Part shown: piece by piece, positions 17,862 through 26,841 of the stretch
Position numbering within the stretch: the stretch's first letter is position 1
Layout of the letters: every line of letters begins with the position of its first letter
Assembly (NCBI RefSeq): GCF_003254055.1
Contig: NZ_QKZT01000002.1
Location: 186,001 to 250,000, forward strand
Length of the DNA stretch: 64,000 nt
DNA from: Algoriphagus chordae
GTDB lineage: Bacteria; Bacteroidota; Bacteroidia; Cytophagales; Cyclobacteriaceae
Direction: 5' to 3'
Translations under genes and position numbers: made by a program
The notes under the pieces: generated by a model
Told to the model about the DNA's origin: nothing
Seen by the model: only the letters and a program-made list of their open reading frames with translations
Databases searched by the model: none

Positions 17862-18530
17862 ATGGAGCACTTTGAACCAGACAAACAAAAACTCATTTTG
17901 AAAGAATACGGCAAAAACATTCAACGCCTCGTTGATCATATCACGGCGATTGAAGATCGGGATAAGCGTACCCAAAGCGCTTATACGGCAATTGAAATCA
18001 TCAAACAGTTGAATCCCACCATGAAGCAGGAGAACGACCAAAGGCTTTGGGACGACTTGTACATCATGTCGGATTTCAAACTGGAGGTAGACGCGCCTTT
18101 CCCCATGCCCGAAAAGGAATTACTCGGAAAGAAGCCACTTCCTATCGGTTATCCTAAAGGAGAGATTCGCTTCAAGCATTATGGTAGGAATATCGAAAAG
18201 CTAATTGCAAATGCCATTGAAATCGAAGATAATGAGGAGCAAGAAGCTGCCGTTATTTTCATTGGTCAGCTGATGCGAAGCTTTCATTCTACCTGGAACA
18301 GAGAAAATTTTGACGATGCCATAATCTTAGACGACATCAAGACGTTATCCAAAGGTAAATTGCATATCGATCTGGAGAAGGTGAAAGAAAATGGTTTGTT
18401 TGAATCCAATACACATCGTGATTTCAAATTACCGCTGCAAGAGGAACGAAGCAACACCAAAAACAAGCGATCAAATCACAATAATAAACGTCGTTCGAAT
18501 AACGGCCACAACAAAAAAAGAAGAAATTAA
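17862..18530 (+). CDS. DUF4290 protein
   Basis: This 222-residue protein of the Bacteroidota-restricted DUF4290 family has two similar helical segments, each with a YGKNI/YGRNI-x-x-L motif (near residues 18 and 107), then a strongly basic Asn/Lys/Arg-rich low-complexity tail (last 30 residues). No enzymatic motif was recognised. Its stop codon overlaps the murA start (TAATG), so the two are translationally coupled, which suggests a link to cell-wall synthesis; the molecular role is unknown. Confidence 0.85.
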   Translation: MEHFEPDKQKLILKEYGKNIQRLVDHITAIEDRDKRTQSAYTAIEIIKQLNPTMKQENDQRLWDDLYIMSDFKLEVDAPFPMPEKELLGKKPLPIGYPKGEIRFKHYGRNIEKLIANAIEIEDNEEQEAAVIFIGQLMRSFHSTWNRENFDDAIILDDIKTLSKGKLHIDLEKVKENGLFESNTHRDFKLPLQEERSNTKNKRSNHNNKRRSNNGHNKKRRN

Positions 18531-19837
18531 TGGGTTCATTTCGGGTCAATGGTGGAATTAAACTCAAAGGCGAGATAATTCCTCAGGGAGCAAAAAACGA
18601 AGCACTTCAAATTCTTTGCGCAGTTCTCCTAACACCGGAGAAAATTACAATTGAAAAAATCCCAAACATCGTAGATGTCAATAAGCTCATCGAGCTATTG
18701 AGCGATATGGGAGTGAAAGTCACCAAAGAAGGCCCAGAAACTTATTCCTTCCAAGCTGATGAAGTCAATCTTGATTTCATGGAAACGGAAGAATTTTTGA
18801 AAAAGGCATCTGCCCTCAGAGGTTCTGTGATGCTTCTCGGTCCCTTGCTGGCAAGATTCGGAACAGGCAAGCTTTCCAAGCCAGGAGGAGACAAAATTGG
18901 CCGTAGAAGAATGGATACCCACTTTACGGGTTTTCAGAAACTAGGAGCCAAATTCAACTACGACTCAAAAAATGAGATTTTCCACATCGATGGAAAAAAC
19001 CTCAAAGGCTGCTACATGCTTCTAGATGAAGCATCTGTAACAGGCACAGCTAACATCGTGATGGCAGCAGCCATGGCAGAAGGAACGACGACTGTATACA
19101 ACGCAGCTTGCGAACCTTACCTTCAGCAGCTTTGCGACATGCTCAACCGCATGGGTGCAAAAATCTCTGGAGTAGGATCCAATCTTCTGACCATCGAAGG
19201 AGTAAAAAAACTCGGAGGTACCACACACAAGATGCTTCCTGATATGATTGAAATTGGGTCATTCATCGGTCTGGCGGCCATGACTCAATCTGAAATCACC
19301 ATCAAAGACTGTCAAATCCCAAGACTAGGAATCATTCCGGAGACTTTCCGTAGAATGGGCATCAAGTTGGAATTCAGAGGTGATGATATTTTCGTCCCTG
19401 CGCAAAAGCATTACGAGATCGAGACTTTCATTGATGGTTCTATCCTGACGGTAGCAGATGCGATCTGGCCTGGTTTCACTCCTGATTTGCTAAGTATCGT
19501 TTTGGTTACTGCCACTCAGGCGAAAGGAACTGTCTTGGTACACCAGAAGATGTTTGAATCCCGCTTATTCTTTGTAGATAAGTTGATTGACATGGGCGCT
19601 CAGATCATCCTTTGTGATCCGCATAGAGCCACTGTAATCGGCTTGGACAGAAAAACTGAACTACGAGGAATCCGAATGACCTCTCCTGATATCCGAGCTG
19701 GAGTAGCTTTGCTTATCGCAGCACTTTCTGCTAGTGGTACATCTATTATCGATAATATCGAGCAGATCGACCGGGGCTATCAAAACATCGACGATAGACT
19801 GAGAGCACTTGGAGCAGAAATAGAAAGAATATCCTAA
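18530..19837 (+). CDS. murA: UDP-N-acetylglucosamine 1-carboxyvinyltransferase, Asp variant
   Basis: The 435-residue EPSP-synthase-fold enzyme starts MGSFRVNGGI and carries the conserved Lys22 (GAKNEAL) and the loop LLARFGTGKLSKPGGDKIGR. It adds enolpyruvate from PEP to UDP-GlcNAc, the first committed step of peptidoglycan synthesis, in the cytoplasm. In E. coli MurA the loop reads PGGC, with Cys115 as the fosfomycin target; here the residue is Asp121 (codon GAC at 18890-18892). Natural Asp variants, as in mycobacteria and chlamydia, are known to be fosfomycin-insensitive, so resistance is expected. A hairpin terminator follows. Confidence 0.97.
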   Translation: MGSFRVNGGIKLKGEIIPQGAKNEALQILCAVLLTPEKITIEKIPNIVDVNKLIELLSDMGVKVTKEGPETYSFQADEVNLDFMETEEFLKKASALRGSVMLLGPLLARFGTGKLSKPGGDKIGRRRMDTHFTGFQKLGAKFNYDSKNEIFHIDGKNLKGCYMLLDEASVTGTANIVMAAAMAEGTTTVYNAACEPYLQQLCDMLNRMGAKISGVGSNLLTIEGVKKLGGTTHKMLPDMIEIGSFIGLAAMTQSEITIKDCQIPRLGIIPETFRRMGIKLEFRGDDIFVPAQKHYEIETFIDGSILTVADAIWPGFTPDLLSIVLVTATQAKGTVLVHQKMFESRLFFVDKLIDMGAQIILCDPHRATVIGLDRKTELRGIRMTSPDIRAGVALLIAALSASGTSIIDNIEQIDRGYQNIDDRLRALGAEIERIS

Positions 19838-19872
19838 TCAAGTCCGGCCTCTGTGCCGGATTTGCTTTTTTT
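19838..19872 (+). terminator. terminator after murA
   Basis: The hairpin TCCGGC-CTCTGT-GCCGGA is followed, after TTTGC, by a run of T just past the murA stop codon. Confidence 0.75.
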
Positions 19873-19894
19873 ATACCCTTATTTTTAAATTTAG

Positions 19895-20869
19895 TTGGAA
19901 GAAATCAAGGTCACTAGGAAGCCACCTGCCAATCTTCGAAAGGAAGATGAAAAACTCTTTTCAGATGCCTATGAGGCGAATTTCAGCATTGAGACGATAC
20001 GCCATCTTAAAAACACTTTAGTACTTCAAGACACCGTTTTTTCACTTTCACGCCTGCGTTTTTATTCGAGTCATACGCATGTACATTCCTTAGGTATTCT
20101 GCCACTTGGAAAACGTGCAGTTTACTGTATGACTAAGAAATGGAAAAGAATCCCTCATGCTATTTGGATCACAGACGAATGGAGTGCGAATTACTTCCAT
20201 TGGATTACCGATTGCCTGCCGCGACTTTGGATCGGCTTGAACAGGGAGATTTCTGATCAGGTGATTTTACCTGACTCTTATCAGCATCTGCCTTTCGTAT
20301 GCCAGAGTTTAGCATTGCTTAATATCAACCCCATCTACTATCAATCAAATGAAAACCTCTTGGTAGAGGATTTGGTACTCACTCCTAGGACTGCAACTTT
20401 CCCCAACTTCAATCAGGACCTTGTCCAAAACACCAGAAATAAGCTTCAGATAAGTCCATCGATAGAGCCATTCCGAAGGGTATATGTAAGTAGAAAATTT
20501 GCCCCCAAGCGAAAAATACACAATGAAGAATCTGTAGAATCTATGCTAGCAGAATATGGCTTTGAGGTGATTTATGCGGAAGATCTCAGTTTTCAAGAGC
20601 AAATCAGATTGATGTCCGAGACCAAGATTTTAGTTTCTCTGCACGGAGCAGCACTTACCAATATGATTTTTTTACCTGAGGAAAGTAAAGTTGTGGAGCT
20701 TCGAAACCAAGGTGATTCTATCAGCCAATGTTACTTCAATTTGGCAAATGCACTAGACCTACCCTACTATTACACTTTGAATCAGGGAGATAGCAAAGAT
20801 TCCATTATGTCAGATTTCACGGTAGACATAGAAGCATTGAAGAAACTGCTCGACCTTCTATGTGATTAA
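19895..20869 (+). CDS. glycosyltransferase family 61 (DUF563) protein
   Basis: The 324-residue protein starts at a TTG (no suitable upstream ATG seen). It has the DUF563/GT61 features: WITDEWSANYFHWITDCLPRL in the first third, the YVSRKFAPKRKIHNE segment, and SLHGAALTNMIFLPEESKVVEL near residue 250. GT61 enzymes transfer sugars such as xylose or GlcNAc in glycan or capsule synthesis; acceptor and donor are not readable here. It stands alone between murA and the dehydratase gene. No membrane helix is evident. Confidence 0.8.
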   Translation: MEEIKVTRKPPANLRKEDEKLFSDAYEANFSIETIRHLKNTLVLQDTVFSLSRLRFYSSHTHVHSLGILPLGKRAVYCMTKKWKRIPHAIWITDEWSANYFHWITDCLPRLWIGLNREISDQVILPDSYQHLPFVCQSLALLNINPIYYQSNENLLVEDLVLTPRTATFPNFNQDLVQNTRNKLQISPSIEPFRRVYVSRKFAPKRKIHNEESVESMLAEYGFEVIYAEDLSFQEQIRLMSETKILVSLHGAALTNMIFLPEESKVVELRNQGDSISQCYFNLANALDLPYYYTLNQGDSKDSIMSDFTVDIEALKKLLDLLCD

Positions 20870-20948
20870 TTGCTATTCATTCCTGGCTACTTTCTTTCCT
20901 TCTCAATTTTTTTGGTAAATTCTAACTCGATTAGCCAAAATAACCTAT

Positions 20949-22667
20949 ATGTCAAAGGAAAAACTCCGTAGCCAAGACTGGTACGGGCGCACTGGAAAAG
21001 ACGGATTTATTTATCGCTCCTGGATGAAAAACCAGGGATTCCCCCATCATCTTTTTGAAGGAGATAAACCCGTAATTGGAATTTGTAACACCTGGTCAGA
21101 ACTCACTCCCTGTAACGCACATTTTAGAGATCTTGCTGAAGCGCTGAAGCGCGGAATCTGGGAAGCTGGCGGTTTCCCCTTGGAATTCCCCGTAATGTCG
21201 CTTGGAGAATGCTCCGTAAAACCTACGGCAATGCTTTTCCGCAACCTTGCCAGCATGGATGTAGAGGAAAGCATTCGCGCCAATCCTATGGACGGAGTAG
21301 TCTTGATGTGTGGATGTGACAAAACAACACCATCCCTCGTCATGGGTGCTGCTTCGGTGGATTTACCAGCGATGGTTCTTTCTGGTGGTCCTATGCTAGT
21401 AGGTAGATTCAAAGGTAAAAAAATCGGAACCTCAGATATCTGGAGATTTGCGGAAGATTTCAAACTTGGCAAAATCACCCAAGAGGAAATGATAGAAGCG
21501 GAATCTGCCATGTCACGCTCAGTAGGCTCCTGTGCTCCTATGGGAACAGCCTCTACTATGGCCGCAATGGTTGAATCCCTTGGTCTTTCATTACCAGACA
21601 ACGCAACCATACCAGCCGCTGATTCTAGACGAAAAGTACTTGCTCATATGACTGGCATGCGCATCGTGGAAATGGTGAATGAAGATCTGAAAATGAGTAA
21701 AATCCTGACTCGAAAGGCTTTTGAAAACTCCATCATGGTAAATGCTGCATTGGGTGGATCTACCAATTTCATCCTGCACCTCACTGCAATAGCCAAGCGA
21801 ATTGGAGTTGAAATAGATTTGACCGATTTCGATAAGTTTTCTTCCATGATTCCACTGATCGCTAATGTGCAACCATCAGGTGAGCACTGGGTGGAAGACT
21901 TATTTTATGCAGGCGGACTTCCTGCCGTAATGAAAGAAATAGAACCCTATTTACATCGGGAATCTATCACAGCCAATGGAAAAACTATCGGTGAAAACAT
22001 AGAAAAAGCGCAATGCTATGATAGAAACCTTATTGGCACCTTTGATATGCCAATCAAACCTGAATCTGGAATAGCTGTCCTGAAGGGTAATCTCTGTCCA
22101 AATGGCGCTGTTATCAAACCATCAGCAGCCACTCCAAGCCTCCTAACTCATACAGGACGTGCGGTTGTATTTGAAAACATAGACGATTACAAAGCTAGAA
22201 TCGACAGTCCAGAATTAGACATCGATGAGACTTGTGTGATGGTCATGAAGAATGTGGGACCAAAAGGCTACCCTGGTATGCCTGAAGTAGGCAATATGGG
22301 TTTGCCAGAAAAACTCCTCAAGAAAGGAGTCAAAGACATGGTTCGGATTTCTGATGGCCGCATGAGCGGAACGGGATATGGGACGGTTGTACTTCATGTT
22401 TCTCCAGAATCAGCAATTGGCGGACCATTAGCCTTCGTTCAGACAGGAGATATGATCGAGTTAAATGTCCCTGCCAGAACATTGAATCTGATGATCTCCG
22501 ATGAAGAATTCGAAAAGCGCAGAACTGAATTTAAGCCCCTGAATTTGCCATATGATCGAGGATATGTCAATCTATTCCTAGACAAAGTAAATCAGGCACA
22601 TGATGGAGTTGATTTCGACTTCCTCCAAGGCAGCTCAGGGTCTGAGGTAAAACGAGATTCGCATTAA
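20949..22667 (+). CDS. IlvD/Edd family dehydratase, probably sugar-acid type
   Basis: The 572-residue protein belongs to the Fe-S dehydratase family with the three cluster cysteines Cys55 (TPCNAH), Cys123 (CGCDKTT) and Cys195 (GSCAPMGTAST). The N-terminus (RSQDWYGRTGKDGF ... NTWSELTPCNAHF ... GGFPLEFPVMSLGE) resembles L-arabinonate/D-xylonate-type dehydratases more than classical IlvD, so a pentonate or hexonate is a likelier substrate than dihydroxyisovalerate. This distinction is from remembered family patterns and should be held loosely. No ilvB, ilvN or ilvC genes lie next to it. A terminator follows. Confidence 0.85.
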   Translation: MSKEKLRSQDWYGRTGKDGFIYRSWMKNQGFPHHLFEGDKPVIGICNTWSELTPCNAHFRDLAEALKRGIWEAGGFPLEFPVMSLGECSVKPTAMLFRNLASMDVEESIRANPMDGVVLMCGCDKTTPSLVMGAASVDLPAMVLSGGPMLVGRFKGKKIGTSDIWRFAEDFKLGKITQEEMIEAESAMSRSVGSCAPMGTASTMAAMVESLGLSLPDNATIPAADSRRKVLAHMTGMRIVEMVNEDLKMSKILTRKAFENSIMVNAALGGSTNFILHLTAIAKRIGVEIDLTDFDKFSSMIPLIANVQPSGEHWVEDLFYAGGLPAVMKEIEPYLHRESITANGKTIGENIEKAQCYDRNLIGTFDMPIKPESGIAVLKGNLCPNGAVIKPSAATPSLLTHTGRAVVFENIDDYKARIDSPELDIDETCVMVMKNVGPKGYPGMPEVGNMGLPEKLLKKGVKDMVRISDGRMSGTGYGTVVLHVSPESAIGGPLAFVQTGDMIELNVPARTLNLMISDEEFEKRRTEFKPLNLPYDRGYVNLFLDKVNQAHDGVDFDFLQGSSGSEVKRDSH

Positions 22668-22683
22668 GAATTGAGTAGTAATT

Positions 22684-22722
22684 AAAAAGCTTTCAGGTTT
22701 TCTAAATCTGGAAGCTTTTTTC
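22684..22722 (+). terminator. terminator after IlvD/Edd dehydratase gene
   Basis: AAAAAGCTTTCAG and CTGGAAGCTTTTTT form a stem across a short AT loop, followed by T residues. Confidence 0.8.
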
Positions 22723-22796
22723 TTTACAAGAATCTTTAAAAACATATGCTGAATTGTATTCGATCTCAAAGGTTTATTATAAGACACTTCCACCAT

Positions 22797-22864
22797 GCAT
22801 ACCTACAGGATGCTAATTCAAAACTTATCCTCTTTGCTACAGACCAGCCGTCCCAATGGGACGG
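22797..22864. repeat. outlying hairpin pair of the REP-like family (types A and B)
   Basis: GCATACCTACAGGATGC (22797-22813) and CCGTCCCAATGGGACGG (22848-22864) match the A and B hairpins of the array at 23972-25970, with the CTACAGACCAG flank before B. This pair lies left of the truncated transposase copy. Confidence 0.75.
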
Positions 22865-22905
22865 TTTCTGACTTTGACGTCACATTCTATTTTTTATTCT
22901 TGTTT

Positions 22906-23260
22906 ATTCATTATAATTCTACCTACGATTACCCCAGGGGGGGGGTAATTCGTCTGTAGAGAATCATACCGAACCGAAGCCCCAACCTGTAGGGTTGGCT
23001 GGTGGTAAAACCATAACCACTGTCCATTAGTCTAGAAACTATCACTGCAAAGATCGAATTCAAACCAAAACTCCTTTGCTTTCTGATTCTGGAGGCCTTT
23101 TTCATTCGCACATTTCCTTGAAAATATATGCTTCGTTGTAATCTATTTCAAAGGCTCTAAGTAGCTCCCGATATTCCGTTAAGAAATCTTTTTTAGTATG
23201 ATGAGCCTCCTGATTAACGATGTAGGAAATGACCTTGGATAGTTGACTTCTGGAATGAGA
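22906..23260. repeat. left copy of a 345-355-bp tandem duplication
   Basis: It is directly repeated at 23263-23607 (offset about 357 bp) with a few substitutions and a small indel. Each copy holds a C-type hairpin with a run of C/G (ACCCC/GGGGT), a D-type hairpin (CCAACCTGTAGGGTTGG), about 100 bp of unique spacer, and the 3' end of the IS200-like transposase gene. Confidence 0.9.
23102..23260 (-). pseudogene. truncated IS200-like transposase (3' end only)
   Basis: These 53 codons match the C-terminus of the intact transposase at 23449-23913 and end at the same TGA. The N-terminal HUH part is missing, so it is non-functional. It was produced by the tandem duplication that also copied the downstream hairpins. 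Confidence 0.9.
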
Positions 23261-23262
23261 AT

Positions 23263-23607
23263 ATTCATTAAAATTCTACCTACGATTACCCCAGAGGGGT
23301 AATTCGTCTGTAGAGAATCATACCGAACCGAAGCCCCAACCTGTAGGGTTGGCTGGTGGCGAAACAATAACCACTGTCCATTAGTCTAGCACTGCGAAGA
23401 TCGAATTCAAACCAAAACTTCTTTGCTTTCTGATTCTGGAGGCCTTTTTCATTCGCACATTTCCTTAAAAATGTAAGCTTCGTTGTAATCTATTTCAAAG
23501 GCTTTAAGTAGCTCCCGATATTCCGTTAAGAAATTTTTTTTAGTATGATGAGCCTCCTGATTAACGATGTAGGAAATGACCTTGGATAGTTGACTTCTGG
23601 AATGAGA
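23263..23607. repeat. right copy of the 345-355-bp tandem duplication
   Basis: Second copy of the segment at 22906-23260. Here the transposase reading frame continues upstream into the intact gene, so this is the parental copy. Confidence 0.9.
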
Positions 23608-23913
23608 AAACGCACCATAACCATCCTGCCACGCAAAAGGAAATGAACAAAACCCTTCTCGTTTGATCCACTTTGTTGATTCGGATTTGACATTCCCGAC
23701 TATAGATGAAATAGACTGATCAGGATTTAGACCTATAAAAATATGAATGTGGTCAGGCATGCTGTTGATTTGAATCATTTTGTGCTTGTTCTTCTGAAAA
23801 ATACCTGTCAGGTATTTATGGAGTCTTTCCTTCCAACTTTTCTGTATGGATGCATTTCTAAATTTTACAGCAAAAACAATATGCACGTAGAGTTGAGTGT
23901 AGGTATTAGCCAT
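23449..23913 (-). CDS. IS200/IS605-type Y1 transposase (REP-associated transposase-like)
   Basis: The 154-residue protein carries the HUH motif in SMPDHIHIFIG (metal-binding His-x-His) and a C-terminal helix with the likely nucleophilic Tyr in YIVNQEAHH, as in TnpA of IS200/IS605 and RAYT proteins. It should nick and join single-stranded DNA next to hairpins. No TnpB partner gene is present. Hairpins of the array family flank it on both sides: C and D just past its 3' end (23289-23353), A and B just upstream of its start (23972-24038). This fits hairpin recognition by the enzyme. The gene appears intact. Confidence 0.92.
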   Translation of the reverse strand: MANTYTQLYVHIVFAVKFRNASIQKSWKERLHKYLTGIFQKNKHKMIQINSMPDHIHIFIGLNPDQSISSIVGNVKSESTKWIKREGFCSFPFAWQDGYGAFSHSRSQLSKVISYIVNQEAHHTKKNFLTEYRELLKAFEIDYNEAYIFKEMCE

Positions 23914-23971
23914 GATTATTTGGGATACGTTTCACATAAAAACATCAATTTATGTATAATTTTATCACCAT

Positions 23972-25970
23972 GCATCCCTACAGGATGCCGATATCACACG
24001 GACATTTATACTACAAACCAGACGTCCCGATGGGACGACTTGAATCGCCAATTTGACTTCTTAAAGTTATATTCTCTGCTTCTTCCGCTAACACAGTTCA
24101 TTGCTTGCCCCAGCGGGGCAACTCGTTTGTAGCAAACATGTCCAATCGATTTCCCAACCTGTAGGATTGGCTCGTGAATAATTATACGACAATACCATGC
24201 ATCCCTACAGGATGCCGACTTCCCACAGATATTTAGGCTACAAACCAGACGTCCTGACAGGACGTTTTCGATGGATCATCCACACATTCCAATGCTTTTC
24301 CCCACGCTTATTCCAAATAAAACTCAATTCTACCATTGCCCCAGTGGGGCAACTCGTTTGTAGCAATCAGCTACCGAACCGGATTCCCAACCCAAAGGGT
24401 TGGCTCGTGAATAATTATACGACAATACCATGCATCCCTACAGGATGCCGACTTCCCACAGATATTTATGCTACAAACCAGACGTCCTGACAGGACGTTT
24501 TCGATGGATCATCCACACATTCCAATGCTTTTCCCCACGCTTATTCCAAATAAAACTCAATTCTACCATTGCCCCAGTGGGGCAACTCGTCTGTAACAAA
24601 CATGTCCAATCGATTTCCCAACCAGTAGGATTGGCTCGTGAAAATCACACGACACCACCAAGCATCCCTACAGGATGCCGACTTCTCACGGAAATTTATA
24701 CTACAAACCAGACGTCCCGAGGGGACGATTAGAATTCCCAATTACAATTCATAATAGATATATTCTCTAATTCTTCCGCTAACACAGTTCATTGCTACCC
24801 TTGCCCCAGCGGGGCAACTCGTTTGTAGCAAACGAGTCCAATCAATTTCCCAACCCTTAGGGTTGGTTCGTGAATAACTATACGGTACAACCATGCATCC
24901 TTACAGGATGCCGACTTCCCACAGATATTTAGGCTACAAACCAGACGTCCTGACAGGACGTTTTCGATGGATCATCCATACATTCCAATGCTTTTCCCCA
25001 CGCCTATTCCAAATAAAACTCAATTCTACTATTGCCCCAGCGGTTAACTCGTTTGTAGCAATCAGATATCGATCAAATTCCCAACGAATAGGATTGGCTC
25101 GTGAATAATTATACGACAATACCATGCATCCCTACAGGATGCCGACTTCCCACAGATAATTATGCTACAAACCAGACGTCCCGAGGGGACGATTAGAATT
25201 CCCAATTACAATTCTTAATAGATATATTCTCTAATTATTCCGCTACAGCAGTTCATTGCTACCATTGCCCCAGTGGGGCAACTCGTTTGTAGCAAACATG
25301 TCCAATCGATTTCCCAACCTGTAGGGTTGGCTCGTGAAAATCACACGACACCACCAAGCATCCCTACAGGATGCCGACTTCTCACGGATATTTAGGCTAC
25401 AAACCAGACGTCCTGACAGGACGTTTTCGATGGATCATCCACACATTCCAATGCTTTTCCCCACGCTTATTCCAAATAAAACTCCATTCTACTATTTCGA
25501 TTTCCCAACCTGTAGACGACAATACCATGCATCCCTACAGGATGCCGACTTCCCACAGATATTTATGCTACAAACCAGACGTCCCGAGGGGACGATTAGA
25601 ATTCCCAATTACAATTCTTAATAGATATATTCTCTAATTCTTCCGCTACAGCAGTTCATTGCTACCATTGCCCCAGCGGGGCAACTCATTTGTAGCAAAC
25701 ATGCCCAATCGATTTCCCAACCCTTAGGGTTGGCTCGTGAAAATCACACGACACCACCATGCATCCCTACAAGATGCCGACTTCCCACGGATATTTAGGC
25801 TACAAACCAGACGTCCTGACAGGACGTTTTCGATAGATCATCCACACATTCCAATGCTTTTCCCCACGCTAATTCCAAATAAAACTCCGAGCTACCATAG
25901 CCCCAGCGGGGCAACTCGTCTGTAACAAACATGTCCAACCGAATCCCCAACCTGTAGGGTTGGCTTGTGA
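23972..25970. repeat. tandem array of about nine 231-bp composite hairpin units (REP/BIME-like)
   Basis: Each unit holds four short hairpins in fixed order: A (GCATCCCTACAGGATGC), B (ACGTCCTGACAGGACGT or CGTCCCGAGGGGACG), C (TTGCCCCAGCGGGGCAA) and D (CCAACCTGTAGGGTTGG). B is preceded by CTACAAACCAG and C is followed by CTCGTTTGTAG, so C is an inverted B-type element and D an inverted A-type. A hairpins start at 23972, 24199, 24432, 24662, 24895, 25126, 25358, 25529 and 25761 (spacings about 227-233 bp, except one of 171 bp where the C hairpin is lost). Two different B-C spacers largely alternate along the array. Open frames across it are chance products. Confidence 0.92.
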
Positions 25971-26079
25971 AAAAATGCGTACCAAACATTTTTTACCTAC
26001 AAATACCAATTCAACTTGAATTTCGTGTTCCATTTATTCCAATTATTTATACATTAATGAAAACAAAATAATTATCTAT

Positions 26080-26841
26080 TTGAAACCCCAAAAAACCGCC
26101 ATAATCACCGGTGCTGGACAGGGAATTGGACTGGCTATCGCTGAGAAACTTGCAGCCCAAAGTATTAATCTAATCTTAAATGACCTGGAGGAAGGCTTGG
26201 TCACAGAAGCTTGTGAGCGAATCTCTCGTATTCACGGAGTATCAACTATTGCTATTGCTGGAGATGCTAGTTCGGAAAAGGTCATCGAGTCGATGATAAA
26301 AACTGCACTTTCTAATTTTGGAACAGTTGACATCGTCATTGCTAACTCGGGCATCACACTTTTTGGAGCTTTCTTAGAATATTCCAGGGCGGATTTCATG
26401 GAAGTATCACGTGTCAATCAAGCAGGCACTTTTTTCCTTGCTCAAGCAGCTGCTAGAGTAATGAAGGATCAACTAAACGGCGGCGCTTTGCTATTCACCT
26501 CCTCGGTTACTGCTCATCAGAGTCACGAAAATCTCGCTGCTTATGCCATGAGCAAGGCCGCACTGGAGATGCTTGCGAAGAACTTGGTGCTAGAACTTGC
26601 CCCTTACAACATTCGCGTCAACACCATTGCTCCGGGAGCGACCGCGACTAACAGAACAATACTTGATCCCGAATACGAAAACACCTGGTCGAAAATCACG
26701 CCTTTAGGCCGTGCTGCTTCTGTGCAAGACATCGCAAATGCCGCTGCATTTTTGGTCTCCGAGGAAGCAAGACATATTACCGGACAAACCTTAATCATCG
26801 ATGGAGGCTGGACCAGCGTCAGCCCTTCTCCTTATGCCTGA
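26080..26841 (+). CDS. SDR-family oxidoreductase
   Basis: This 253-residue classical short-chain dehydrogenase starts at a TTG (an ATG 25 bp upstream runs into a stop). It shows the cofactor motif TGAGQGIG near residue 11, NSG(I) in place of NAG, catalytic Ser in FTSSVT, and YAMSK (Tyr and Lys) near residue 152, ending ITGQTLIIDGGWTSVS. The substrate is an unknown hydroxyl/keto pair. It is the first gene of a three-gene overlapping operon with an acetoacetate-decarboxylase-like protein and a second SDR, which suggests one small catabolic or biosynthetic pathway. Confidence 0.9.
   Translation: MKPQKTAIITGAGQGIGLAIAEKLAAQSINLILNDLEEGLVTEACERISRIHGVSTIAIAGDASSEKVIESMIKTALSNFGTVDIVIANSGITLFGAFLEYSRADFMEVSRVNQAGTFFLAQAAARVMKDQLNGGALLFTSSVTAHQSHENLAAYAMSKAALEMLAKNLVLELAPYNIRVNTIAPGATATNRTILDPEYENTWSKITPLGRAASVQDIANAAAFLVSEEARHITGQTLIIDGGWTSVSPSPYA

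Noticed and set aside
20949-22667. Classical ilvD (branched-chain amino acid biosynthesis)
   Set aside because: The N-terminal pattern and lack of ilv neighbours favour a sugar-acid dehydratase, so the gene symbol was not given.
24197-25637. Small open frames in the array translating to MHPYRMPTSHRY... and related products
   Set aside because: They arise because the DNA repeats lack stops in one frame; the same text recurs in each unit with frame breaks, so they are not genes.
23972-25970. CRISPR-like array
   Set aside because: The repeated units are about 231 bp with four internal palindromes and repeated spacers, not 20-50-bp repeats with unique spacers, and no cas gene is present.
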